From contig NC_092862.1 of NCBI RefSeq assembly GCF_032062135.1, positions 93,729,201-93,793,200 on the forward strand: 64,000 bases of DNA, in the 5' to 3' direction. The position numbers were made by a program, and so were the translations under genes. Under the pieces are notes generated by a model. That model had not been told where the DNA came from and ran no database searches. It worked only from the letters and a program-made list of their open reading frames with translations. Each line of letters begins with the position of its first letter. The stretch's first letter is position 1. Origin of the DNA: Pyxicephalus adspersus. Lineage: Eukaryota; Chordata; Amphibia; Anura; Pyxicephalidae. Of this stretch, positions 37,845-52,554 are shown one piece after another.

Positions 37845-38087
37845 CTATCTCCCATCCACATGCACTTGATCTAGTTTCCCAAGTACACAATATCCTTGGA
37901 CTGTTTGCATAGTGACAATGATGGACCATGCCTCCACAGTGTTGATTAGCTTGTAATCTTCACTAGGGATGTATGAGACCGGTTGACCATGCCGGAGCAC
38001 AGTTAGGAGACAGTTGTCATCTAATATCACAAAGTGCCTAAAAATATGGAGCTTCGTGGTAGCATAACCAGGTATTAACATAATCAA
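37845..38087 (-). other. Unassigned open frame
   Basis: An 80-codon minus-strand frame containing VILDDNCLLTVLRHGQPVSY and EDYKLINTVEAWSIIVTMQT. The composition is protein-like, but there is no family match I know, no splice context, and no partner exon. It could be an old repeat or pseudogene fragment; I do not claim a gene. Confidence 0.15.
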
Positions 38088-39920
38088 TGTCTAAAAAGAC
38101 AACCTCTGGAATTGTATTACATTTTTAAAGAGTGTAAGAGATTGCACTAATTAGATTTACACATGCATACTCAATTAGTCCTAATTAAAATATAGCTCCT
38201 CTATACTGATCTAATCGGTGAACACTGAACCTGTAATCAGTAGCTTTCATTATGAAATGTCTGTATAAGGTGGACTCATCATTATTTTCCAATGCCCTTG
38301 GTTCTCCAAAAGACGATAAAGAAACATATGGAAATGCATCAGGTTACGCAAGAAACATTAGTATGACATGTTTCCCCAGTTCAGGTTGTAGAAAAACACA
38401 GATCATCAAACAAATTGATTGACACATGTTCATTTGTATATATCATATGTATACAGCATATCATCTCACAACCCTGTTTTCTCATACACTTGTGACACTT
38501 TTCCTAAAATAGCAGTAATAGAGTTTAGTATTGTACCAGACATTATTCAGTGCAAAAAGTTTGTAGTTTAGGTGATACCTTTTATTGGCTAATCTAAGTT
38601 ATTATTGTAGGTTTATGTATGCATAGAAGATATGTAACACAAAAGATTTGAAATAACTCCTTATTTGAAAAGCCAATTTCTTATTAAGCTAAAAAAACAG
38701 AAGCAATAAACGGCTTCCCCTAAACTATGTCTGAGAAAGACATACCAAGTTACAACATGTTTCTATCTAATGAGGTAATTGGCTTAGGTCCATGCTTGCT
38801 ATTACATTTAAAAAAAAATGCTTGTGGTTTCAAAAGTGTTAGATGCAACTAAATAAAAATGAACAGGATGCTGTATGGTCAGGTAATGCAATCGAGGTTG
38901 AACTTTTTATAATTCTTGCATAAAGAATGCACAGAAACACAAGCTATCATCCTATACTGTAAAAAATTATCAGAGGGGACTGCATGTTAGATAGTCGGGC
39001 AGATTTCATACGGATTGAGTCCCAAGGCATTTGATTGGAAAGCAGGAGACTATGAAGCAGAATCTAAGGATAGTTGAAGGCTGCCTTTTAGAAAACAAGT
39101 TTGTTTTGGACAATATTGGATGATTTATTTAATGCTCAGACATCCTAAATCCCCTTAAGAATAACTCCACCTTGTGGGATCTTGATCTGGATGGCTGGCC
39201 CTTCTGAAGAAATTTTGCCCTGAGTTGCTTCCAGCTTTGAAGCTGAAGTAAAGATGCATGGACAGTGGGACTAATGGTTCTTTACACTTAGAAAAAAAAA
39301 AAGTCTGTTGGTGTTTTATATGGATTTGTGAACATTTAAATGCCTTAACATTTTTTTTTTGGTTTTGCTATATGGTATGTTTGCTCAGTTAGTATGTGGC
39401 ATTGGTTTGGGCTGCTTGAGTGATGAATATTTTCATTTAAAGTTTATGTACTTGATTTGCAGAAAAAAGCTATATACTGTAATATCCTGGAAAAAAATAT
39501 CCCATTAATAAGATTTAATGGCATTTATGTACAGCTGTCACCACTGGAAGGAATGTGGTGTACAGTATAAAGGTTCCTTTGTGAAAAAGTGCACCATATC
39601 TATACCACCTGGATGGTTTTGACCTTTTTGTGTTTATAGGCAACAAAAAACTGTGAGATTATTTGCAGATAATTTCCATTACAGAAAAAATGTTTTCCAA
39701 GATGAAGGAACTATGGTAACAAGAGTAAGTTGTCCACGAAGCCAAATCAGAGTTTTCACCTCCCAACAACTTAACATGGGGTAAATTCTGACTTGAGTGA
39801 TGAGAAAATTATGGGGACTGCCACAGTTTAGCCATTTTTGAAAATACTAGTTGTGTAACCGAGATTGGCTAAAATATGCTTCAATATTCAAAATAATACT
39901 TTTTTCCAAACTTCTTAGTG

Positions 39921-40137
39921 CAGCCTTTCTATTTAACAGGGGGGAACCATTGATATACCTTTTAGGTCTTAGGGAACGCCTGCTATTATTACTAAATCCA
40001 CAGCTCATAGTATTAGTGTGGTGGTCAGTGGGAGGAATGCTTCTTACATTGCTGGCATCTAACCTAAGAGGCATACATTGCTCTTTGCTCAAGGAACCCC
40101 TAGCAACCTCTGGAGAAACCCTGGTTGAGAAACACTT
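39921..40137. mobile_element. Nonautonomous hAT-like element
   Basis: Starts CAGCCTTTCTATTTAACAGG and ends CCTGGTTGAGAAACACTT, an imperfect inverted pair of the CAGTGTTTCTCAACCAGGG type. It includes AAGGAACCCCTAGCAACCTC. No clear target duplication. Confidence 0.55.
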
Positions 40138-40814
40138 ACTGAGAGACTAAAAAAAAAAATACTGAATATAAAAACATGTTAGCTTGGTAACTAAAAATTA
40201 AAAGAAAAATGTTAGCATTGGCACTTCATATATTTGTCTCATGATAGGATCACTTTAAGAAGAACAACAGCAATGTTGAAAGTGCAATAACCCAATGAGC
40301 CATTTAACAAACATCTTTTATTGTTAGCTGCATGTAGAAATTTTATTGGTTGCTGTAGGTTATTGTACTTTGTGTACTGTAGCAGCATTTTGGATTGCCT
40401 TGTTTGCTATAAGTCTATTCAGAAAACCATGAAGAAAAAAACAGGTTTTGGCCTAAGGAATTGCTATTGATGTTGAGCATTCATTTGAAAAACAGCCAGT
40501 TTTAAATCTTTGGTCTTACAAGGTGTTAGATGTGTTAGTATATGAGAACTATAAGGCATCCAGAATTGATTTTGTTTAGTAAAATTAAATTTCAGCTTTA
40601 AATGATGGATTTTTAGGATTTCTTGCACTTAGATCTTTTGATAAGACCAAATCCAGTGATGTGGATTGGCATTACACCTGAAATAAACAGGACTTGTTTT
40701 GTGTAATTGTTAAAAAGTGCAGCAACACAAAAACATAAACTACGGGATACATCTTGATCAGAGACACAGTCAACGGTTAGATCAGAACATTGCAATATGC
40801 AGCTGTGTTTTAAC

Positions 40815-40820
40815 TTTATT
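40815..40820 (-). terminator. HECW2: Candidate polyadenylation signal of HECW2
   Basis: AATAAA on the minus strand, about 285 bases after the stop codon. No usage evidence exists in sequence alone. Confidence 0.35.
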
Positions 40821-41105
40821 TTGAAGGTATGCACAGATATACAGAGCCTTCAGTCCAGTTGTTTTTTTTTTTATATTGCATACGGCTTTGTAGATTGCTG
40901 AAACTGGAGGAGGAAAGCACAAAGATAAGATCTCGGAGGGAACCAGTTCCCCATGCATGTTTATAAGTAGCTTCTTTTGTAACAAGAACGCCAAAGAAAA
41001 TAAATAAAAATGAAATGTGAAAACAAGACCACAAGGACAACCTGTGTCTGTGGAATAGGAAGGTGGAGTCAAGTCAGCAAAATCTGAGAAGTTTTTTGCA
41101 TCCGC

Positions 41106-41252
<147 letters not shown>

Positions 41253-42197
41253 TTATAATAATGGGGAATTATTATAAGAAAAGTTTAATTGAACATATAA
41301 ATAATGCTAATTTCACAGCAAAATTGCATGCATGCAGTCATGTATAGTGTATGAGGACATCAAGGGCTTATTCAAATTCCAGAAGCATTGAAGAGCTGCC
41401 ACATCACAAGAACAAAACAAGCATTTACCTAGTTTAAATTAGAGAAAATGCAGATTTGTCAGTTTGAAAAAGTAATTAGAATAGGATGTATCAAATTAGT
41501 TTTCACAAAAATATCCTTCTTAGTGAATATGCAAGTGAACCTGTTTTATTTAAACCTCGGATATCTAGGGTCTAGTGTAGTCTTTGGTAATATTGTGTGG
41601 TGCCATCATGACATTATCAAAAGAGCTTTCTAAGCTCTTCAGCAAGAATGTTGTGGATGTCTGTGAGCTTTCTGTGGGCTGGCAAGGGACTTATAAAGAT
41701 TATCAAATTATTTGAAGTCAAGCATTCCACTGTAAGGAAAATAATCTACAAGTAGTGTTAATTTCAAACAGCTGCTAGTTAAATTCCTTATTTAAAATCC
41801 AATTGAAATGATGTGGGGGATTTGAAATGGGTTCTTCATGCAAGGAAACCCACAAACATCTTGCATTAGAAGGAATTTTGCATAGAGGAGCATTAAAAAC
41901 AAATAAATAAATAATACAGATTTAACATTGGAGACTAGAAGGCATTTATTCAAAATCCCTATATGAACTAAAAGTGGTAATACCAACTTTTAAGACCAAG
42001 AATGTATTTATATTTTCCACAGTACATCATTAAATCTATTGATATTTATGTTGACAAATTGAAAAGGCAAATGTTTCCTGTGGTTTTATGCTTGACACCT
42101 TTATCTTTCCTAATGTTCTAATGATTCTTTAAATATGTTTAAAAAGACATGGGGTATTTTCACTTTTTTACACCATTGTCTGAAACCATTCACATTA

Positions 42198-42398
<201 letters not shown>

Positions 42399-42939
42399 TT
42401 AGAGCCGAGAAGACAGAACAAGTTTTCAACCAACCAAGCCCTTAAGATATCCCCCAAAAAAGTGTAATATAAGGACAGTGTGCAGTAATGGCTGCTATAT
42501 AATATATGTACATGCCATGTGGTTATATGGTGTAATCACTTTATGTGGATTGAGATCTGTTTGAAAAGGGTTGAGTTACTACAGAAAACAGGGCTGTTCA
42601 CAAAGTAAAAGCTTGCTTTAGAAACCATATGTTCACTTTGCAAAGTGAATGTTGAGAAAGTAAGATAAACATATTCACTTTAAGCTCCCAAACGTGCTGT
42701 CAATAATCTTCTTTTTTATTTTATCCACCTCATACATGATTAGGTGTTCATATTACACATAGCTTCGCCTATTCACAATAATTTTCCTAATGCACAGTCC
42801 AAGGCGAAAATTTCAACCTTTGTTATTATGGCTATACTCAACACCACCAAATACATGCAGAATACTTGCAACCTATTGTAATGAAAATGTTGCTAGATAG
42901 AGATGCCCTTGTTGTGTCTAGTATGGTGGTGTGTGCCTC

Positions 42940-43140
42940 GTATGGAAGCCAATTGGTAAAACTACAGGTATTAGACTATACTGTCTATAGGAAGCAAGGT
43001 AGCTACTCTTGTTGCCTTCCAGCCAGTGGGTCCTAAGTTTAAATCTCATTAGGGTTTTTTTTTGGATGGTGGTATGCATGATTTCTTTGTGTTTGCATCG
43101 GTGCTCTGGTTTCTAAGCATGCACTGGTAAATTTTTTGTC
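42940..43140 (+). repeat. tRNA-SINE-like / LINE-tail repeat, degraded
   Basis: GTAGCTACTCTTGTTGCCTT, CCAGTGGGTCCTAAGTTTAA and ATTTCTTTGTGTTTGCATCG follow the order of the frog/fish repeat that contains a tRNA B-box-like GGTTCGAATCC, here mutated to GTTTAAATCTC. An inverted relative is at 53745-53890. It lies in the HECW2 intron. Confidence 0.5.
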
Positions 43141-43290
43141 TTTAATGAGTTTATTAGGAAAGTTAGAGTCCTATTTAGAAAGATAAAAAATGTGATTGCA
43201 TATATACCGGTACTCAGTCATGTTGCTTTGTCAGTGCTTTATATACATGTAAATGTGACAAATAAGTATAGATAGTTTCAATGATCTTTA

Positions 43291-43548
<258 letters not shown>

Positions 43549-44409
43549 TTATGTTTATCAATAAAAAAATGCAAAGGAGACATTTTGTACAGCTTTTTCT
43601 AGACATCCATTACAAGCATTATTTCCAGATGTTCCAAGTTTAATCTTCACTGTTATTTATTAGATAAATATATGAACGAAAGTGTAAACCAGTAATACTC
43701 TCCACTGAACAATAAATAAAGATATGTTTGTGTATTTTACTTATGTAAATGTGAAAATGCCATGGCAAACAATCAACCAGCAGAACATTTTTAAAGCATT
43801 TACAGTGCCATCTTGTGGATAAATATGTTTATCATCTATATTTTTTAATATTTTAATATTATTAATTAGATCAAACAAAATGTTTTTGAAAAGGTAGTCC
43901 ACATAATAAACCATACAATAACTTTCCCAATGCACTGTAATGGAAGCAGGTCTTGTGTCCCCACTGGGGAGATTCCTGTCAGGACTGAAAATATTGATAT
44001 ATTTTTACAGTCAGAACATTGGCTGCAACAAAACAATTTATTGTACAAAATTGTTTTTGTTTGAAAATGAATAACATTTGGCATTTTCTGACTCGATAAC
44101 AATCCCTCATCACAGTGATAAGGAAAGGGGGTGATATCTCCCCAGTGAGATCACAAAAAAGTGTAATAGTAGTGTATTCAAAGCTAAAAAATACTTCTTA
44201 ACCATTGCATAATTAATTTCTAATTATATTACCTAATTCTAATATTCCCTAAACTATGTAAAACACACACTGGTTCAGCAAGCTAATCTCACTATTCCTA
44301 AAACCTAACTCCTAACCTAACTAACTTATGTGAGCTATTAATACCAGTTTAACACTTTTAACCTCAAAACCCTAACTGTAACCTAAAACTGAATATAAAC
44401 TCCCTAGCA

Positions 44410-44565
44410 ATTAGTGGTCTATTTATAAAGCTGTGACTGACATTCACTGAAATATTCCCTGGTGGAGAATCCTCCTGGTCTATGTGTTTCAATGACACTA
44501 ACTGATTCTCCACCAGGGAATGTTTCAGTTAATGTCAGTAAATGTACTACTTTAAAAATAGATCT
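44410..44565. repeat. Foldback family B, full palindrome
   Basis: Left arm TGACATTCACTGAAATATTC CCTGGTGGAGAATCC, right arm the inverse GATTCTCCACCAGGGAATGT TTCAGTTAATGTCAGT, outer ends ATCTATTT-type (GGTCTATTTATAAAG and AAAATAGATC). Both arms are intact, so this is the reference copy for 2785-2895 and 62345-62480. Confidence 0.75.
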
Positions 44566-44732
44566 CCTAATCTCCAACATGTTTTTTTAATGTAATCTTC
44601 TTCTGCTTTATACTTTCTTTATCCCTTGCTTAGTGCTGTGTTTAAAAATTCTCTGCCTTGGATTTCTGGTCCCTACAACAATTATTGTCATGTCTTTAAA
44701 CCCTTACAATAATTTTATGTTTAAAGCCATAC

Positions 44733-44879
44733 CTCGTAAAAACCCCGCACAAGAGCTTCAGTTTGTTGAACTACTCCCCGTTCCACTCGCCATTTTACCA
44801 TCTTTTCTATATATTCTTTCTTATTCTTTTCTGTTACTGGTATGTTTGTTCCACCAGACTTCAGCTCTCTTTCTGTGAC
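44733..44879 (-). CDS. HECW2: HECW2 exon: HECT N-lobe ([10 protein letters not shown])
   Basis: 147 nt, exactly 49 codons, phase 0 at both ends. It encodes [20 protein letters not shown] ... [22 protein letters not shown]. Acceptor CTGACAG, donor GAG|GTATGG. It fills the gap between the exons at 47220-47349 and 43392-43506. Confidence 0.97.
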
Positions 44880-45599
44880 CTGTCAGAAAATCGGACATTC
44901 CAGCTTAACAGATGCCATAATATGGTATCAACTTATGTTAGATGTTTTAACAATTCTGATACAATTACAGACATCAGGTTCATATTTCAGCTTTTTTGGA
45001 CCAGGACACAACATGCATATAGGAACATAGAGCTTATTTAGAAAGGTGCTTAAAAAAATAACAATTACTATTTTATTCGAGTATAAACCAAGCTTTTTTG
45101 ACCTGCAAATGTCATTAGAAAAACACTCAAGAGGAAATGACCCATTATGACTAACTCAAAAGTACAAAATACTTAAACCTGTAAAAAGGGGGAAATGATA
45201 AACCAACTGAGCTCCTGGATGTATTTATTCACATTAGTTTATTGCTATCTCTGTTAAGTCAATGTAGTTTTCCTGTTTTTGTAGCTAAAAGTAGGTACCT
45301 TTTGAATCAGTTCAAATGTATATAGGTGCTGTTTTCTTTAGCAACAAATAAGTATGGATTTTGAAAGGAAAATATGATTCTTTGTTCTGCAGGAAAAATA
45401 AGATCTTTCTTTTACATGAACATGAACATGTTAAAAGAACAATAACAAAGGGGATGCATACATACAGATCTTTCTTCATATTAATAAATAATGAAAACGT
45501 AATATTCAGATATGCCTTAAACCCACTTTGGTCCCAGACACCATGAACTAAAATTAAAATGGAATAAAAATGTAAATGTCTGCTTACTCCCAACACAGA

Positions 45600-45760
45600 C
45601 CCTGATTTATATATTCTCTCCAAGGCAGGAGAGAATACACTTTCTTCCGTGAAGCTGGGATATCCAGCAAACCTGGAGTGGATTTCCTAAAAGTAATTTG
45701 CTATTTGTTAGCAAATGTTTTCAATTCTGGACCAGATCCAATTCAGGTTTTAGGCCCACT
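45600..45760. repeat. Foldback family A, copy 3
   Basis: CTCTCCAAGGCAGGAGAGAA ... GATATCCAGCAAACCTGGAG ... TTGCTATTTGTTAGCAAATG, corresponding to one arm and the loop of the copy at 24127-24345. The second arm is largely gone. Confidence 0.65.
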
Positions 45761-46326
45761 GTTCTCATACAAGATAAAAACTGCAGAAAAAAATTACCTT
45801 TTGATGTCCGTAATCTATTCAGATAATGTTTTATCCAATCCTATCCTAATTTCATTTGAGTTCTGTGTCTTTTTTTATACCTATCTATTTAACAAGAATT
45901 TCTTGACAGCAACGAGCCCTGATATTATCTTAATTTTGTTACATTCAACATGCTTCTCAATGTTGAAAGAATAGCCAGGAGATTGTGAAGATTGAAAAGT
46001 TGTAGAATAAATTTTACACCAGAATATGGAGGCATCATCCAATGTCTTATGAATTTTCCAGTGCTCTGCAGAGAAAACTACATTTGAATGGAGACATAAG
46101 TATCTGTATTACTTTTAGAATATGTTTCAATCTAATATACTTCATAAGTAAAGTATATTTCTATAAATAAATAAAAAAATATATTTTGTAAAGTCCTAAA
46201 TAAAGACGTTACATGTCTTAGCAAAAAAGATCACTGTTTTTTAGAGTGGATTGTTCTGAGAAATCAGAATAATAATGCTTTTATGCTAAGGCACTTAGCA
46301 CCATGCACTTCATCTACATAAATTAT

Positions 46327-46756
46327 TAAAGTGCACCTAAACTCACATATTTCACTTTACATAAAAAGGTAAACAACCCTTTTATGTAGAGTAAAAATTC
46401 TGTCAAATAAAAAAAAAAGGGTGAAGCACTGCCCCCTAATTCTTGATCACCTAGGCAGTTGAGAATGAATAGCATCCCAAGCATGCGCAGAAGGAGCCTT
46501 TTTGTGCAAAAAAAAAAATTTTTTTTTCTCATTTTTTCAGATCTCATGCATGCGCAGAGGGTTCAGCCATTTTTTTTTTTATCTTACGTCACCAAATCTC
46601 GCGCCTGGGTCAGGTGACATGGGGAGAAGAAAATAAGATGGCCGTGCCCAGTGCACCGGCTCCGGGATGACGCGGAGCGATCGGAGTGCCCTAAGGAATT
46701 GCAGGTAAGTGGATTTTTTTTTTTTTTTTGCTGTTTTGGGTTTAGTTCCTTTTTTA
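46327..46756. mobile_element. AAAGTGCACCTAAACTC-type MITE
   Basis: The left end TAAAGTGCACCTAAACTCA is matched by the inverted right end (AAAAAGGAACTAAACCCA). The interior has an ACTTTACATAAAAAGG hairpin, two AGCATGCGCAGA-like words and a GC-rich block around 46600-46700 that breaks local composition. The minus-strand open frame crossing it is not a gene. Confidence 0.6.
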
Positions 46757-47138
46757 GGTTCCTGCTTACATGTCAATAATGAAGAATATAATACACTTTG
46801 GCCAATATAATATGAAATATTAAGAATGCATATTGCTAGTAAAAAGTAAAGAATGTCAGTGAAAAATGCTAAATATAAACATTTATACAAACTATACTGT
46901 ACTATGCTTTGATCAGGTACAAAGACTGTCGTGGCTGGATGTTTACTAATTCAGATACATATCTCCTAAATATGGATTTTTGCATAAAGCACAAGTGAAT
47001 AACATTGACATTTTAACCTATACCAGTTTATTAGAGAATATGAGGATATATTTGTTTCTTTTGTGATTTATGTAGTTGAGTCAGGATTTTATTTATTGAT
47101 TTGATTAGCATTTTAATTATAGGGGTATGAAGGAATCA

Positions 47139-47489
<351 letters not shown>

Positions 47490-48531
47490 TTAAAAGACTG
47501 AACTGAACTCTGCTGCCAAGTGTGAAGTGCAGACATCAGGAAGAGCCTGGGTGTTTACATTTTGACACAATGATGAATATATGAATAGCTGCTGCAGATA
47601 TAGAGTGCACTACAACTCATACCAGTAGCTTTCAGTATCCTGGCAAAAGTTCTGAAAACAGACAAAAACCTGCACAGATTTTGCATTCCAGTGACATCAA
47701 GTTTTATAGGTTATCAGTTGGAAAAACAGTTCCAGGGAGCATGCAGCAGGGACGTCTCAACGTCTATTTAATTTAGCAAGCAAGTGTTTCTGCAGAACAG
47801 CACCAAAACATTAGTGGCCAAACAGTGTACTGCAGTCCCTGTATTGAATATGCGATCTGAAATTCATGCCAGGAAACTGAAGTAAACGGATTACCGATTG
47901 CCGGATTTTCGATTGCCAACCTGTATTTCTTTGGGAAAGTCTAAAACAACTTACACTGTTGTTGGAGTTTTATATATACATAAGTCTGTGTTACTAAATC
48001 AAGGGTTATCATGTTTGTCGACCATCCAGGAGGACAAGGGTACTTCTGTACCCCGTGCCAATGAAAAGCGCTTGACTTTTTCCAGTGCTGGAACTTTTAG
48101 ACATGGGGATGTGGGTCCAGGAAGTATGGGACCCAGAAATTTCTGATGGAGGCCCTGTCTATCATCATGGTGTCCATACATGTTATAAAGTCCTATATAA
48201 ATTAGCTGATCATTGATGTAAATTCTCATGTCATATGAAATAGTACCACTGTAAAAATCTGTGTTAGCAGGTGATGGTTGTTACTTTTTACTGGAGAAAA
48301 CAGAAAGAGACTTACAGAGAACATGTGCAGTTACAATGTGATCTGTAATAGGTAGGAGACTATCAAACTTTCATCATGCAACTGGCTTTTTTTTTGCAAT
48401 ATTAGATTAGCACTGGATTGTTTCAAAAAGAGCTCACTAGTATGAACATCATAGCATGGTCTAAAGACTCCCCAAGTTTACATTTAACAATTCTGCTTTC
48501 CATCCCCATGTTTATAAATGTTATATACTCA

Positions 48532-48645
<114 letters not shown>

Positions 48646-49089
48646 TCATAGGTAAAAACAGACAGCAGGCATAGATTTATGACAAGCAGTTAAAAAATTA
48701 AATTTGCTCCATTTCCTGTTGATCAGTTTATTAACAGGAACTAGTATTTTTTTTATTGTGTCTGTATTGTGCCTATTTTCAGCCAAAATTATAGGTTTTA
48801 ATATTAAAAACATCCGGTGGCACCTGTATATCAAGGGTTTTGCACAGAGAAATCAATTTACTATTATACACAAAATTAATAGGCTATGGGCTTACTGTTG
48901 TATGGCCACAATTATATGCACATAAAGGGTTTCTTTCATTTCCACAGTGCAGTAAATAAATAAGATATGTCTGTTTTGTGTAATTTGTCAATGTTGATGG
49001 ACAGTTTCCTATCTTGTCCCTTTTCTTTGTTTTTCCTTTCAGTATTTGGTCAAAAACAATCATCATTAGCGGAAGTAAAACTACTGAAT

Positions 49090-52000
49090 AAGGGCTAATT
49101 CACATCGGCAGTAAAATTGTGGCACATTTTCTGCTTCTTCACTCCAGGAAATGCTTCCACTTGGGGAGACACTACATGTAGAATCTCCATACCACAACTC
49201 CATAGAGAATGATTAGGGGCTGCAGTGAGCAGTACCAGTATTGTACTAGTACTACTTCTGCCACCAGCTTTTACATGTGCAGACGCTGGTTCTTTTTGAA
49301 TCAGTGCTGCCATGCAAGTGCTTGAGTGGCTGGCTAGGTGCCATCCATGGGGAGCCATGCAAAATCACACGGCTTAAAGGCAGGAGTAACCCTGCCTTAA
49401 GTGTTGGATGTCCTGGCAAATTATAGATTAATAATATGCCATTTCATTCTGCAGCTTGTAGAGTAGGTATGTTATTTTTGTATGGGAATTGGCATGACAC
49501 AAGAAAGAGAATATTTTTACACAACGCATAGGAGTTCATTAGTATAACCACAATTGTAATGATAATCTCTGCTGAACTATTCAGATCAAAAATGTATATA
49601 TTTCTCTACTTATGAACATATGAGCATACTTTTGCAGTATAAACATTGCATTGCGTTAGTAGTGTTGGTGATGGGGTCATCAAATTGACAGATGGTCTGT
49701 CACAGCAAGTGCTAAAATGTGCTTTGACAGCAACATACCAAGTAAACTACCCGAAACATACCATAAAATGGGCAAGTTCTTTATTAACAGTCTGGGAAAA
49801 GCAGCCAAAATTTCTGGAAAGTCTTGAAGGAAACATAAAGTGCTAATTATGTGTTTTTGTGAATTAATGAGCCAATCTGGCTTTCCAGATGCTGGAAAAA
49901 AGATTTATGACTTTAAAGTCATTGGATTTTAACCAGCAGCAAATTTTCATGAACTCATGGCTCTGGATGGATAATTTTGGCATGTCTATTTAAGATGACT
50001 TATGAGCTAAGGGGCAATTAAATCTCACATGTTATAGCCTTTGACATATGATCATAAGTGGATAAACTAAATTTTTGGACACAATTATATTAGGTAATCA
50101 GTAACATTAAGAATAGAGTTAAAAACTGCTGCAGCTTAAATATTTGGAGCATTTTGTATGCTGCACTACCTGTTAGGTATAGGTATTTGCTTCCTATTTT
50201 GTAGATGTAGCATATGTAGCATGTTAGAGGAAATCTCTTAAAGTAGGAGAAACCTCCTCTAGACAGTTGTTACTAAAACACTGACTCAGTTTATTGTATT
50301 TTATTTGTATTTTAGCTCACTTTAGGTCCCACTGGAAATGACTAATATATCTGTAAAAGAAAGTGTTCACATCAGCAAGGACAAGGCAAAGATTGATTGG
50401 GCAGGGTGTTTTTTGTCGATAGATCAGTTAACCAACCTATTAGAGGAGTGCACGTTAACAAATTCTCCACTTATCTCCACCTATCTGTTCATAGCCCCAG
50501 GGATAGGGATGATATTCGGTCAGGTATTGAACAAACAGAAGTGTAATTAATTAAAGCACTGTGATATGTCATATGCATATGCAGATTTGTCTAATACCAA
50601 TGCAAAATCAGTGGCATATTGGGCTGCACAAGGTAAAAAAAAATCTATCCAAGTTTCTGAAGTAAGAATGACCACAGTGAAGAAAGTGGAGTGACATTTT
50701 GTAACATTTCATTAAATTTCAGCCACAAATTCTTCGATGTTCAGATATGGTATAGAAAAACATTTACTGCCTTATTCTTCTGCATTTTGTTTAAATTGTA
50801 CCAATCTGCTCTTGAATGATTTATGCAAACTAGTAGAATTTTAAATAATCCCAGTGGTAGCTGTAGAGATTCTATTTTTTTTCCTCCTCAATGGAATGCA
50901 GTGTAAGAAAACACTTTTTATTATTCATTACTACTCACTAATTACAGGAAACAATGCTGTAAGCTGAAAAAAAAACTGGAAAAGAACACCATCCCATTTT
51001 GATAATTATCTGGCTTAATTACCCAAACACTCTTGTCAAGCATCAGCAAATCAAGCATTATAAACAATCTAAAGGGAAAAATGCACATAAGGAAGCTACA
51101 TTTTAGGTAGTAGGTTGCTTTCTCCAAACTTCATACAACATTTCTGTTTCATACAGTTGTTAAAAAAAATATAAGGTACCTACTTTTTATTATCAAACAG
51201 CCACCTTATCCTAGATGTAACATAGGCAGATTTCTCCAATGTGAAAATTCAAAAGTCTACAATGTTTGAAATAGGCTTTTAAAGTTTATAGAACTGAAAA
51301 AATAAAGCTGAACTTCAGCCTTTGCTTTATACTTGCACCCTTATACAGGCCCGTCCACTGTATCAGAAATTGCTTACTTAAATACTGAATAATAAAAGTC
51401 TACTGCAGCTTACATATAGCCTTCCTTATTTCCTAGATGGATGACAATCAACATATTCTGTTATCACCAGCCTTAGCATCCCTGGTCTACCCCTTTCAAA
51501 CTTCATGTAAATGCAGGCTTCATGTGAATACAGTCTGCCTAAGAATGTCCATACCCCCAGATTCCAGACTGATACCCATTTATCAAGGCATTTTGATATT
51601 TCCATAACTTATCCCACTTCTTGCATTACATTCCATTATGTTTTTTTGGAGAACAATGGATGTTCCCAGGAAGTTTTTACTCTGCAACCAACCCTTTCAT
51701 TGAGGCCCATTGATGATTTTACTTGGTCTAAAGTAAGGTATGTATGGAATTGGGAAAAAGTTTTTTTTAAAATGTCATTAGCATGTTGAAGGGAAAATGG
51801 AAGAACTAGGGAAGTCCAAATATAAGGAGATTAAACTTCATCTTTAAATATTTAAATAATACCACAGTTTTAATGAACAATCTGTAATTAGAATTATGTT
51901 TTCAGTATGTGTACAATGACAAGATAAATTTTAATGTTTGTGGATTACAAACAATGGTTCCTGTGCCATTAGTAATCTGCAGATAAACTGCTGCCAGCCT

Positions 52001-52540
52001 TTGGTAAAATACTTAATGATCAAAATATCTATACATTTTAAATATAAACTTTCTAAAGATTTTTTTTTTATTTACCACAACATTTAACTATATTTAAACA
52101 TTGATGTACATATATTTGCAGCTTTAAAATGCTCAATGTAACCTATACAGCCTTTATAGTGATGTTAGGACCTGCCACTGTCCAGCATTTTTTGGGCTAA
52201 ATATATTTGGACATAGGTGTTTCACTGTAGCTAAAATACAACTAAATGTCTTAATCACGTGAATGCTTACCATAGATATAAAATCTGCAAAAAATCTGCA
52301 TCTCTCTTATAATTGGATTTACACATTCTTGGGATGTTGGTATTGTACAAGCATGGCAGACATAATGCTGAGATACAGCTGGTATAAAGATTATTTTACT
52401 GGAATATAGGCTAAAATGCCATAAACTAGAGATGTGAACCAATCAAAAAATCCATTGATTTGTATTGTTTTAAATCTAAGGATATCCAAATCTAATTGAT
52501 ATAAATTATCACTCAGGGCAATAGTGATCAGGGCAAATTA
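49090..52540 (-). other. HECW2 intron stretch without recognised elements
   Basis: Part of the 4.4-kb intron between the exons at 48533-48631 and 53017-53169. About 49090-49380 (GGGCTAATTCACATCGGCAG onward) has the style of a MITE, but I could not fix its ends. The rest is unassigned AT-rich sequence. Confidence 0.5.
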
Positions 52541-52554
52541 GTGATCATTTAACT

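Larger units (their letters stand above)
21991..40800. other. Intergenic region between STK17A promoter and HECW2 3' end
   Basis: About 19 kb with no host gene I can support. Recognised content is listed separately (foldback, hAT, CR1, Tc1, SINE). Between those, roughly 22.1-24.1, 28.8-31.0, 31.8-34.6, 35.5-37.0 and 38.1-39.9 kb, I see only AT-rich unassigned sequence with short chance frames. Confidence 0.75.

Noticed and set aside
42940..43140. A functional tRNA gene
   Set aside because: The B-box-like segment is mutated and no cloverleaf can be drawn; it fits a SINE remnant.
46579..46890. 103-codon minus-strand frame with a basic KTAKKKKKS run
   Set aside because: It lies across the AAAGTG-type MITE and its T-run; repeat-derived.
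49090..49380. A further MITE starting GGGCTAATTCACATCGGCAG
   Set aside because: No matching inverted end or target duplication could be found, so it is not listed as an element.
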